A stretch of 64,000 nt of DNA, taken from NCBI GenBank assembly GCA_006384855.1, contig VCJN01002896.1, forward strand, positions 124,001 through 188,000, read 5' to 3'. This document shows positions 8,878 to 18,013 of this stretch, piece after piece (positions within the stretch are counted from its first letter, which is position 1; every line of letters starts with the position of its first letter). The notes under the pieces were generated by a model that was given only the letters and a program-made list of their open reading frames with translations, was not told where the DNA came from and did not search any database. The translations under genes and the position numbers were made by a program. The DNA comes from Tetraselmis striata (taxonomy: Eukaryota; Chlorophyta; Chlorodendrophyceae; Chlorodendrales; Chlorodendraceae).

Positions 8878-9096
8878 GTCATAGAACTCGTTGACGACTC
8901 CGGGAGGCTCCTAGACTTGAACGGCGCCCGGTTTACTCTCACGATTAAATCCATACTAGTAAGAGACGATGGACCGATCCCGGATAGCGTCAGCTCCTTT
9001 GCAAGTGAACGGGCGGGGCTTGCTTCAGGTAGACAACTCCGCGATCCAACTTCAGATCGACACACTGGTGACGGCGACGTCGGACGTGGCATATGA
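8878..9096 (+). pseudogene. Penton-like minor capsid protein, 3' part
   Basis: Starting at the codon after the GTG duplication, the frame encodes VIELVDDSGRLLDLNG and FTLTIKS. This is the characteristic C-terminal strand pair of PLV/virophage penton proteins. It continues the frame broken at 2437. The stop at 9096 lies about 130 bases inside the next gene (ATG at 8969), so the original end may have been earlier and then lost, or the two genes overlap. Confidence 0.65.
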
Positions 9097-10790
9097 TGTC
9101 CTCGACGTGCAAAACGACCAAGCCCGGCAGGACGGCGCGCTCGATTTGGTTAACGGTGGTCTCGCGGCACTAAGGAAGGACATCGACCTCGACCAAGCCC
9201 GGCAAGACGACGCTCACGATTCCTTGGCCGCCGATGTGGCCGCCATCGACCTCGCGGCGTACATCCCGCATACCGAAAAGCAGGATTTTCGGGTCGGCAT
9301 ACTGCGCGCCGATGAAATCACCCCGGTGGGAGTCGGTCCTAGCGTGGTTGTGTCGGGCAACCTCGTCCCCCGCGACACCGCATTCGGGATACTGAGCGAC
9401 CTCGGCGCGCCGGATGCCCCGTGGCGGCGCGTCTACGCCGACGGTCTGACCGTACCCAATGTCGAAACGTTGGTTTTCAAGGAATTTCAAGGCACGCCTG
9501 GCGAATATTCGTTAGCGGATGTCGTTGAGTACGCCGTGTCAATCGTGCCCCATCCGACAACGGTGTCGCTAGAGCGGATCGATGAGCACGTTATAAACGG
9601 GCGGGGGCATCACGGTGGACGGCGACGTGCTCCCTCCCGCGCCGCTAAACAATTTGAGGGTCGGCGCGCCGACGTTGGAGTGGAACGAGGGGCATTTTCA
9701 AAATATGTACGCACGGAATCTGTACTCCATCGATGGCGGCGGACAGCCTCGGCGCGTGCTGCTGGAGGGGGACGTGATAGACCCCGTCATGCTTTTGTGG
9801 GTCACCGATGCTCAGTCGGCGGTGAGCTTATCGGGCTTCAATCAGGATCTTGATCTCTCCGGCGCGCAAGGGCCTCCGGGCCCGAAAGGTGACGTCGGCG
9901 CACCGGGGCCGGTGGGGCCGCAGGGCCCGCAAGGCGACGTCGGCCTGGCGGGGCAGCTCGGAAACACCGGCGCGACTGGGCCACAAGGGCCCGCGGGTCC
10001 GCCTGGCAACACCGGCGCGACTGGGCCACAAGGCATCACCGGCGCGACTGGGCCACAAGGCATCACCGGCGCGACTGGGCCACAAAGCATCACCGGCGCG
10101 ACAGGGCCACAAGGCCTGAAAGGCGACGTCGGCCCGGCGGGGCCCCAAGGCAACACCGGCGCGCCGGGGACTACGCTGTGGTCCGGCATCACCGACCCGC
10201 CGGATTGGGTGTCGAAAATCACCTACGAGGACCAACTCGCGTTCACCTACTACCAATATCCCGCGGACGCGCCGCCCGCGAATCTCGACATCACCACCTC
10301 GGACAGCATCACCTCCACGAGCGACTCGACCTACAACCTAGGGCCGGCCGGAAAGCGGTGGCTTTTCGCGTATGTGGACACCGCCCGCTGCAGCGATGGC
10401 TTGGAGATCGGGACCACCACACATTTTGGGCGGCTCGCCTTGAACGCCACGGAATATAACCTGACAATAAACATGCCCCTTCAAACCCTCCAAATCGGCA
10501 CACTCGCCGCCCATGCGACGCTGACGTACGACCCTCAGCTAGCCAGCGTACAATCGGATGCCGAGCTGAGGGTGCCGATTCTCGTGGCCTCGACGGGGGC
10601 CTATATTGGAAGCCTCGAGACGCCGCTCCTCAATGTCACCGGCACCATGAGCCTCAACGGGAACCGCATCACCCAAGTCGGCGCGCCGAGCTCGGGGACC
10701 GATGTGGTCAATATGTGGATGCGGCAATTTCCGCCGCGCTCGGCAGCTAGTACATTCCGTCATGCCGGCATGACAAATGTAGTACCGTAG
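8969..10790 (+). pseudogene. Collagen-like PLV fibre protein (frameshifted)
   Basis: Two overlapping frames (8969 to about 9600, and about 9600-10790) form one gene broken by a single-base shift in the G-rich stretch near 9598-9612. The product of about 605 residues has an N-terminal helical heptad-like region (ALDLVNGGLAALRKDIDLDQ) and then segments like phage tail-fibre shafts (GAPDAPWRRVYADG; NLGPAGKRWLFAYVDTA). About 33 collagen Gly-X-Y triplets (residues ~295-400) and a beta-rich C-terminal knob follow. Collagen-like fibres occur on virions of large and polinton-like DNA viruses, where they are thought to mediate attachment. It lies directly after the penton gene, which is consistent with a vertex spike. 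The frameshift would truncate the knob unless it is a sequencing error. Confidence 0.72.
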
Positions 10791-10804
10791 GGTATCACGC
10801 AAAA

Positions 10805-11827
10805 ATGCAAGCCTCTAGCCAAGCGATCCGCCTCGCCCGCGTGCGGGCTCACATCGAGGCCGCCGAGGACCCCGTCCGGGTTTTCGCCCACGAGTACGAC
10901 CAAGAGGACGCCGACACCCAGGATGCCTTGTACGCCGTTTGGGAATCTAAGTTCATGAGCCGCGCCGAGGATCCCTCGCTTGCAGAGCGCCGCTTTGAGC
11001 AATACCTCTCACTCGGCCGCCGCTCCAAGCCTCGCCGCACCGCGAAGGCGATACGGGATGCCGTGGGGCTGGCGAGCGGCGCGCGGACGAAAATTCAGTT
11101 TTTGCTCGGAAAGACTGCGTCCTTTCGGATGCCGGAGTGGATGTGGGTCGTGGTGTACAAAACGCGGGTGCGTTTGGTCGCCGCCGACCCCGCCATGACC
11201 TTGCTCGCCCCCATGGTGTACATCGGGCATCGGCGCGACTCCGTGGCGGTGCGGGACCGCGTCCGCTTGTCCGACGCGCGGCGGCGCGCGCGGTCCGCCA
11301 ACGGGCTGGTGGAGCTCACCCGTCTCCTTTTGGGGGCGGGGCTTAGCCACGGCGCGGGGGGCGATTTTGTGTTTGACGAGTTCTACCAAGAGGAGGTGCT
11401 AGGCCGCGTAGACCACGGGCATGGGCTCGAGGCGAGCAACGCCATCGACGCGAGCGTGCGCGAGGACCAAGTGCGTTTGGATGTGATCGAAGACTTCCTC
11501 AATGGGAACGGCCCTCGCCCATTCAACGCGAAAATCGATAACATCCTGCTCGGGGTAACCAACGTGTCGGGGCTGCTCGGCGCGCACAACCGGCCGCTAT
11601 CGCAGCTCGATGTGCCGGCGCTGAGGCGGAAGCTTGTTGAGGCCCACGCCGTGCTGGGCCGCAAACGTGGCGCCTACACACGCAAATTCATGAGGGACGA
11701 GGTCGGCCGGCGCGTTCTGCCGGAGCCGGGGGTTACAGAGGACGGGTTAGGCCAAACGCGCACGGCCCAGCTCACGCAGCCGCAGCGCGCCGCACGACTG
11801 CGGGCGATGAACGCAGCTGCCGTCTAG
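10805..11827 (+). CDS. PLV protein of unknown function, 340 residues
   Basis: This intact 340-residue ORF starts 12 bases after the stop of the fibre gene, so it may be co-transcribed with it. It is mostly helical and strongly charged. It has a hydrophobic strand block around residues 115-140 (PEWMWVVVYKTRVRLV and MTLLAPMVYIGHR) and an Arg-rich C-terminus. I do not recognise a family. The position among capsid genes suggests a virion or morphogenesis role, which is inference. It does not show the double jelly-roll pattern of a major capsid protein. The region after 11827 is a short 30-bp repeat, not more coding sequence. Confidence 0.65.
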   Translation: MQASSQAIRLARVRAHIEAAEDPVRVFAHEYDQEDADTQDALYAVWESKFMSRAEDPSLAERRFEQYLSLGRRSKPRRTAKAIRDAVGLASGARTKIQFLLGKTASFRMPEWMWVVVYKTRVRLVAADPAMTLLAPMVYIGHRRDSVAVRDRVRLSDARRRARSANGLVELTRLLLGAGLSHGAGGDFVFDEFYQEEVLGRVDHGHGLEASNAIDASVREDQVRLDVIEDFLNGNGPRPFNAKIDNILLGVTNVSGLLGAHNRPLSQLDVPALRRKLVEAHAVLGRKRGAYTRKFMRDEVGRRVLPEPGVTEDGLGQTRTAQLTQPQRAARLRAMNAAAV

Positions 11828-11834
11828 CACGCGC

Positions 11835-11893
11835 CGGGTCGATGGCCCCCGGCGGCCGACGAGCCGGGTCAATGGCCCCCGGCGGCCAACGAG
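11835..11893. repeat. Two 30-bp repeats at convergent gene ends
   Basis: Two units GGGTCGATGGCCCCCGGCGG plus CCGACGAGCC sit between the converging 340-residue gene and the polymerase gene. The polymerase stop at 11869 lies inside them. They share their core with the repeats at 1555-1640. Confidence 0.75.
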
Positions 11894-14800
11894 CCGGCAT
11901 CTGCGTTGCGCAAGTGACCATGGGGCCGTGTGGTCACTCCGTCGGCGCAGATCCAGCGCTTGTTGTCGTAGGGGCTGAGGGCGGCCTTTGTGGCCTCCAC
12001 GGTGCATAGGCGGTGCCCGCAGGATTGGATCATCCGCTGCGTCACCGTGCAAGCCGCGCCGCCGAGCGAAGCCTTGTAAGCGGGCAAATCGAGCTTTTGC
12101 TTGGCCACCGCCTTCTTTATGCCCTTAGCGGTCCGCTTGGTGGTTATGGCGTCGTCCGCAAGCGTGAAGCAATACATTTTGCTTTTCAGCCCCACGAATT
12201 CACCGATGGGCACGCCATCCGTCTCGTCCTTGAACTTGCCTACAACCTTTTTGTTGGCAGCGGAGTATAGCGGGTGCTCCTTGGGGTAGCCGCTCGTGTC
12301 GAAGTGCTCTGCCATCTGCCCCATGTCCGCGTACACGTCGTCCGTCTCGATGTGGTAGCATAGGGAGTCCGTATCGGTGAAGAGCAGCCGCGCCGCGCCG
12401 CCGTACCGGGCCTTGATCACATCGTAGTGAAAGCGAAACATGAGGAGCTTGGAAAGGTCGAGGATGGCCGCCCCCATGTAGATCGGCTTGTCGAGGACCA
12501 CGGACTCTTTCACGCGGTCCACGCCCGCGATGTTGCCTAGCACGTCGCACCGGCGAAAGCGGGGGTCGGCTTTTGGAGTTGGGCGTCGCTCGTCACGAAG
12601 GTGTAGTCGCTTTGGGCTCGGACATTCTGCATCGTTTTTCCAAAAACCGCGTTGTTGCACAATTTGAACAAATCCTTCTCGAAGTCGTTCGTGGAGGCGG
12701 CGCGTAGCTTGGTGTTCTTCTCGATCCACGGCGCGAGCACTTGCGCTTGCTGGCACACCATCGCCTTCTGCAGTTTGGTGACGCGTAGTCCCTTGCCCAC
12801 GTAGAATTGCCGGAGGCGGGCGTCGCAGACGTAGTTGCGGCGCGGGCGGAAGTGAGAGACCAACTTCTCGTGCGGCGCGCAGCCATCGGGCTTGAACGCC
12901 CGCGCCGTGGGGCTCGCGTCCTCCCACCCTAGCTTGAGCTTCCCCGGCGCGAGCGGTAGGTCGCTGTGGGCGTCGTGTAGATCGGTCGGGTACTCGAGGT
13001 CCACCTCGACGCTACAACCGCGCGCGCCGTCCCAATCACCCGCGAGCACCTCCTCGAGGGTCATCTGCGGTGCCCAAGTGAAGCCCGAGCATGGTAGGTA
13101 TTGCATCATCGCCCACCCGTAGAGGTTGTTTGCATCTAGGTAGGTGATGAAGCTTGTGGGCTTGGTCCGATCGTAGTCGGGGCACATCGGGTTGTTGGCC
13201 TTCGCGTGGCGGCGCGTGACCATGCTCACACCGCCGCGGATAGCCCGCTCGAAGTGGAGGTACTTGGAGATGTCGTCCGTGATGAGCTCCGGCGCGTCCT
13301 TCGTGGTCCTCATCGCGCCGTCCCAGCACATGCCGGGCAGCGTGACGTAGTTGCACGGATCGAGATTGTACTGCCTCATGCACGTGTCCCGAAATGACTC
13401 GAATACGTCGGCGAGGAGGAGCACATCGGCCTTGAGGTAGAGGTCGTGGTAGTCGCGGAAGGTGGTGCAGCCGAAGCGCCGCCACACCCACTCCGCGTGC
13501 CGGTAGTCCGCGTCGCTGCACTCCTCGCCCGTGATGTCGTTGCGAAACTCGGCTTGAGAGGGGAGAGCGGGATGCTCTAGCTTGCTCGTTCCGTCGAACC
13601 ACGCATAGGGGAACACCCCCTTGCGGCTAATCGCCTCCATCTCCTCGGCCGACAGCCCACGGGCTGCGAAAGCCCGGTGGAAGCGCGCCGCGTTCCTAGG
13701 GTCCCCCCCGATGAGATTCTTCGAGAGCGCGCCGAGCCTCGCGGCCATGAAGCCCATCGTGTCGGTATACCGGAAACCACGGAACTCCGCTTCCTTGTAC
13801 CGCTCGCTGTTGTCCGGGATCACCTCGAGCTTGGCCCCGTCGATGCTTTCAATTCGCCCGATGGCGTTGAGGATAAAGTGAATGTCGTAGCCCTTGCCGT
13901 TGTGGAAGTAGACTGGGACGCTGACCTTGCGAAGCTGCATCTTGAAATTGCACAACGAGTGACACGCGCCGATGTACTTCCCCGTTTTGTGGTCGTGGTG
14001 CGCCACCTTGCGGGTGTTGATGCAGCGGCCAAACTCCTTCTTGCACTCGCAGCACGTGCTGGTACTTGCGTGAGCCTCCTTGTCGGCCCTCGTCATCACC
14101 ATCGGTATGTTCCTCGTCGTCTCTCTCACGAGCTCGGGCCGCAGGCTGTTGAGCTTCGCGACGAATTGGTCCGCCGCGTCCGCGCCGGTACACTGAAACT
14201 CGTGGCTCGCGTAGCCAGTCACGCGGCTCTCCACACGAGCGCGGATGGAGATGCACCGGTGCTCCGACGTGCGCGCCGTCTTGCCCGACGGGCTCCTCTC
14301 ATTGATCGGCGCGTTGATGGCCTCGCTGTCCGCGTATATGACGATGGGGACCGCCATGCTCTTGTGGAGGGCCTTGAACCCGCAGCTCGCCTTGTCGGGA
14401 GGGGGGAGGCTGGTCAACATGGGCTTGTGGGCGGCGCAATGGGTGTTGTGGGCGGCGCGAGTCTCGGGGGTCTTGAACCCGTGTAGGCAGCGCTCGCAGT
14501 ACCACCGTTGGTCTCCGCGTGAGTTGAAGAGGCGATCCATGCTGGAGATGAGCACCCAATGCTTCTTGTAGAGGAGCAGGTTGATCACGCGCCGATCACC
14601 CTCCGCCGTTGTGATGCTTGACGGCGTCACGCGGTTCGTCTCCTCGTTCAGCATGAAGCAGTTGAGGGCGAGCTCCGGATTGTCGGCTTCGAAGCGGCGC
14701 ACGTCCTTCACCGCCGTGGGGAACTTGACCCCAGTCCAATCGTACGCGTCGTATAGGCGTTGGTTCTTGCGGGCGACATAGTAGTCGATCCGGGTCGGTT

Positions 14801-15797
14801 TGGTCGCCGGGGGGTGGAGCGCCGCGATGACGCAGTACTTGAAGCACAAATCGTCGTCATTTTGGATGTTGATGAGTCCGCTCTTGGAGTTATCGTAGGG
14901 CTTTGGAAGGGGGACATGGCCCGCGCCGGTGCGCACGCGGAAGCCGTTGGCGTTCAATTGGAGCCCTCGTATACCCGCGAAAGCCCACCCGCTGCCGACG
15001 CCGATCGGGTACTTTTCGGGGTCTGCGGCCGCCTCGCCCACGGCACGCGCGAAATCCAAAATGTCCTCCTCGCCGTGGATGGTCCGGCTCATGTTGAGGT
15101 GCGCCAGGGTCTCCTCCGCACCCTTGGTGAAGGCCGCCTCGATGTTGACCCAAACTTTGTGGCTGCGGCGCTCTCCACCGTATAGCACGCGATACAGCTC
15201 GGCGCGCACCGAGTTGGCCACTTGCGCAGCCGTATCCGCCGTGAACGCCGCGGCGCGCACGCTGGGGAAGCGCGGAGGGACAAAGCGGCGCACGAGCACC
15301 CCCCTTGCCCGCTGGGCGATCGATAGGTTGAGCGCCGCCCGCGCCGCCGCAATCCGTCTTCCAATCGCGGCCGCGGCGCGCCGGTGCGAGCGATCTTGGT
15401 TCGTGAGTACACGCCTCGGCTCGGGGTCCGCGATGTCGAAAGACAATGGGAAGCCACGAGAAGCTGCGACGTTGGCCGCGAGCACGCGCCGGCGTTTTGC
15501 GGCTCGCTCGTCGGTCGTCAGCATCGCGCGGGATCTGCGACCCGAGGGGGTGAATCTCACGCCGGCGGCGTGAAGGGCACGCCGACGCTCGGCGGCCGCG
15601 GCTCTCCGCTGGAAATTCGCACGCCGCAGCGCCGCCTCTCTGTTGTTCAGCGGGAGGGGTGCCATGCCCGCCGCTTGACGCAGTGTGGCGTCGCGGGCGG
15701 CCTCGACAAACTGGCTCCGCAGGAAAGCGGCCTCCTCCGCCGCAGACCTGCCGCGGGGCAGCGGGAGCACATCGATGATTGGGCGGCGCGAGCTCAT
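11869..15797 (-). pseudogene. polB: Protein-primed family B DNA polymerase (PLV), frameshifted
   Basis: The gene would encode about 1309 residues and replicate linear viral DNA by protein priming. The N-terminal ~480 residues are Arg/Ala-rich and then contain GLINIQNDDDLCFKYCVIAA and a C2H2-like finger (YCERCLHGF..H..HC). Exonuclease motifs are YADSEA (~residue 487) and HNGKGYDIHFIL. Polymerase motif A is YLDANNLYGW (~888) and motif B is KLCNNAVFGKT (~1044). The frame breaks near 12560-12575 in a GGGGG/TTTT context. Motif C (FTDTDSL, near 12370) and the C-terminal KSKMYCF block lie in the other frame. As read, the enzyme lacks motif C and would be inactive. The ATG at 15797 follows a TTCTATC element resembling the one at 1390. 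Confidence 0.9.
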
Positions 15798-15868
15798 CTT
15801 CGGATGATAGAATAAAAGTGAGAGAGATGGTGAGAGCGCCCCGGGGTTTTTTGTTTAGGCCCCGGAGA

Positions 15869-16159
15869 TTATTTTTCCCCGCTCAGACGCACCTCCTTGG
15901 CTCGCTCCTCCTTGGCTCGCTCAAACCGCGACTCTTGCTCCGGGGTGTACACGTGCTTGCGAGGTCGGCCCACGGGTTTTACGTCCAGGCTGCGTGTGCG
16001 GTAGTACTTTTCCAACGCCCGGACCCTCTCGCCTTCCTGAAACGCGGGATCCTTCATCTTCTCGGCATATCGTTCGCGGGTCCTCTCGCGATTTTTCTCG
16101 CGGTACTTCGCAGCATATGCGCGGTTGCGGGCTCGCTTCTCCTCGAGCGTGAGCGCCAT
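15869..16159 (-). CDS. Small highly charged coiled-coil PLV protein
   Basis: From the ATG at 16159 (MALTLEEKRARNR) the product is 96 residues and almost entirely Arg, Lys and Glu in a predicted continuous helix (YREKNRERTRERYAEKMKD). An AT-hook-like GRPRKH follows at about residue 66. A longer frame from 16315 overlaps the methyltransferase gene antisense and is less likely. It may be a DNA-binding or scaffold protein, which is inferred from composition. It lies between the polymerase and methyltransferase genes, 63 bases from the latter. Confidence 0.55.
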   Translation of the reverse strand: MALTLEEKRARNRAYAAKYREKNRERTRERYAEKMKDPAFQEGERVRALEKYYRTRSLDVKPVGRPRKHVYTPEQESRFERAKEERAKEVRLSGEK

Positions 16160-16222
16160 CGTGGTAGTGACTCGCGTTTGCAACCCCGCGGGGATTTTAT
16201 TTCCTAAGGATAAACGCGCCAT

Positions 16223-17191
16223 ATGAAGTTTGTGGATTTGTTTTGCGGAATCGGCGGATGGAGCGAGGGGCTTCGCAGCCTCGGCATGGAGCCCGTCTGC
16301 GGGGTGGATTGCCACGCTCCGTCGCTAGAGGCCTACGCTCGCAATCATCCCGGCGCGCAGACCGTGTGCGGTGATGTGCGTACAGCCGCTGTAGGCGTTG
16401 CCCTTGAGGAAAAGTTTCGCGACCGTATTGACCTCGTTGTCGGCGGGCGGCCGTGTGTGGGGCTGAGCAACGCGAACTTTCGACGACGCGCCGCCGACAA
16501 CGAGGTCAACACGCTAGCTTTCGATTTTGTACGCTTGGCGACGCGAATGCGTCCACGGTGGATTATCATGGAGCAGAGCGCCAACCTACACCTCCTGCGC
16601 GGCGCGGACGGCGAGACGATGTCGGCGCGCGTGCTGGCTCTGCTCGCGGAGTTGGGGTACCTCGGTCGCGCCGCTATCTTAGATGCCGCCGACTTCGGGG
16701 TCCCGCAGCACCGCAAGCGGACCATCATTTTCGCGCACCGAGGTGATGAGGCCCCGCAGGAATTCTCGCCCGTCCCAACACACACCCAACCCGTGCGCGC
16801 CGGGGCTGTGCTCGCGCCGCCGTTTGCCGGACCTGTGCTCGCCGGCAGGGTACTCGCCCGGGTGCGCGCCGCCGTTAACATGACCGCAGCCGAGGTGAGG
16901 CAACGCCGGTTTTACCCCCACAACGCCTATCGCGTTATGGACATGACCCGACCCTCGGCCACACTCAAAACGAACGTGCATGCCGCCGCGGGGCCGTACA
17001 CACTGAGAGACGGCGAGGCGTTCCACACCATGACCCCGCAGGACATGCTGGCTCTACAGAGCTTCCCTCGGACATACATTTTGCCCGCCGGTGTGACCAA
17101 CGCTCGCGCCGGTGTCGGAAATGCCGTGCCACCCCTACTCGCCGCCGCCATTGGGCGATGCGTCGTTCCGGGGCGTCATACGGGCTCATAG
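16223..17191 (+). CDS. C5-cytosine DNA methyltransferase
   Basis: The 322-residue protein has the C5-MTase fold for transferring a methyl group from SAM to cytosine C5. Motif I is DLFCGIGGWSEG (residues 4-15). Motif IV keeps the catalytic Pro-Cys in GGRPCVGLSN (usual form GGPPCQGFS). Motif VI reads MEQSAN where ENV is usual. Motif VIII is GVPQHRKR, motif IX is RPSATLK and motif X is GVGNAVPP. The length matches small viral or bacterial monofunctional enzymes. The gene stands divergently from the coiled-coil gene with an AT-rich leader (TTTTATTTCCTAAGG). It may protect viral DNA or alter host methylation, which is inference. The frame is intact, unlike the polymerase. Confidence 0.9.
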   Translation: MKFVDLFCGIGGWSEGLRSLGMEPVCGVDCHAPSLEAYARNHPGAQTVCGDVRTAAVGVALEEKFRDRIDLVVGGRPCVGLSNANFRRRAADNEVNTLAFDFVRLATRMRPRWIIMEQSANLHLLRGADGETMSARVLALLAELGYLGRAAILDAADFGVPQHRKRTIIFAHRGDEAPQEFSPVPTHTQPVRAGAVLAPPFAGPVLAGRVLARVRAAVNMTAAEVRQRRFYPHNAYRVMDMTRPSATLKTNVHAAAGPYTLRDGEAFHTMTPQDMLALQSFPRTYILPAGVTNARAGVGNAVPPLLAAAIGRCVVPGRHTGS

Positions 17192-17202
17192 ACGTCGTTC
17201 CG

Positions 17203-17697
17203 GGGCGTCACCCGACAGGGGACGTGCCGTGCCGACAGGGGACGCGCCGTGCCGATGGGGGACGCGCCGTGCCGACAGGGGACGCGCCGACGCCGATGAG
17301 GAACCCGCCGTGCCGACAGGGGACGCGCCGTGCCGATGGGGGACGCGCCGACGCCGATGAGGAACCCGCCGTGCCGACAGGGGACGCGCCGTACCGACAG
17401 GGGACGCACCGTGCCGACTCACAGGGGACGCGCCGACGCCGATGAGGAACCCGCCGTGCCGACATGGGACGCGCCGTGCCGATGGGGGACGCGCCGTGCC
17501 GACAGGGGACGCGCCGACGCAACGCCCGGGGACGCCGATGAGGAACGCGCCGACGCACCGCCCGGGCGCACCGTGCCGACAGGGGACGCGCCGTGCCGAC
17601 AGGGGTTGCTCGTCGGGGATGCGCCGACGCCGATGAGGAACGCGCCGTGCCGACAAGGGACGCGCCGACGCCGATGAGGAACCCGCCGTGCCGACGG
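17203..17697. repeat. 20-bp tandem repeat array, ~24 units
   Basis: Units of CGTGCCGACAGGGGACGCGC alternate with CGTGCCGATGGGGGACGCGC and CGACGCCGATGAGGAACCCGC-type variants. The array directly follows the methyltransferase stop. Long ORFs on both strands here come only from the repeat. Confidence 0.9.
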
Positions 17698-17698
17698 A

Positions 17699-18013
17699 CC
17701 AAAAATGTCTCCGTAACACCCTTTTTCGTAATGGCTTCGCCCCACCCCCATCGGAGGATGCCAGCCCCACGGCCCCATTTTGGGGCCGACATCCTCCGAC
17801 ACGGTACGGAGCGGTACCACAACGAGTACCGATATGAGGGATAATGTACATTCGACGTGCAAACCGGAGAAATCCACGGAGACATTTTGGCGAGCCGCGG
17901 AATATCGCCTACATAAGGGAAAACGCGATTTTACCTCGCTGGCCGACGTCGGCGGCAGGGCCGAGAGGGCCCGGGCAAAAATGTCTCCGTAAAACCCTTT
18001 CTCTTAACACACA
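17699..18013. other. Short direct/inverted repeats and hairpin at viral right end
   Basis: CAAAAATGTCTCCGTAA occurs at about 17700 and 17976 in direct orientation, and a near-inverted copy is at 17874-17892. Between them is a nested hairpin with arms CGGAGGATG/CATCCTCCG (17753/17790) and GGCCCC/GGGGCC (17771/17782). No gene is present. This may be the subterminal or terminal zone of the PLV, because host-like duplicated sequence begins at about 18014. Confidence 0.55.

Noticed and set aside
9828..10256. Minus-strand ORFs rich in Gly/Pro/Arg opposite the collagen region
   Set aside because: They are antisense of the Gly-X-Y repeat. The sense frame has proper collagen triplets and flanking fibre domains.
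10805..11827. The 340-residue PLV protein as the missing major capsid protein
   Set aside because: It is too short and mainly helical, with no double jelly-roll strand pattern.
17203..17697. Possible CRISPR-like array
   Set aside because: The repeats are contiguous without unique spacers, and the setting is eukaryotic.
17112..17885. Several overlapping Arg/Pro-rich ORFs on both strands after the methyltransferase
   Set aside because: They are products of the 20-bp tandem array and end in unrelated sequence. None has a domain or a consistent frame.
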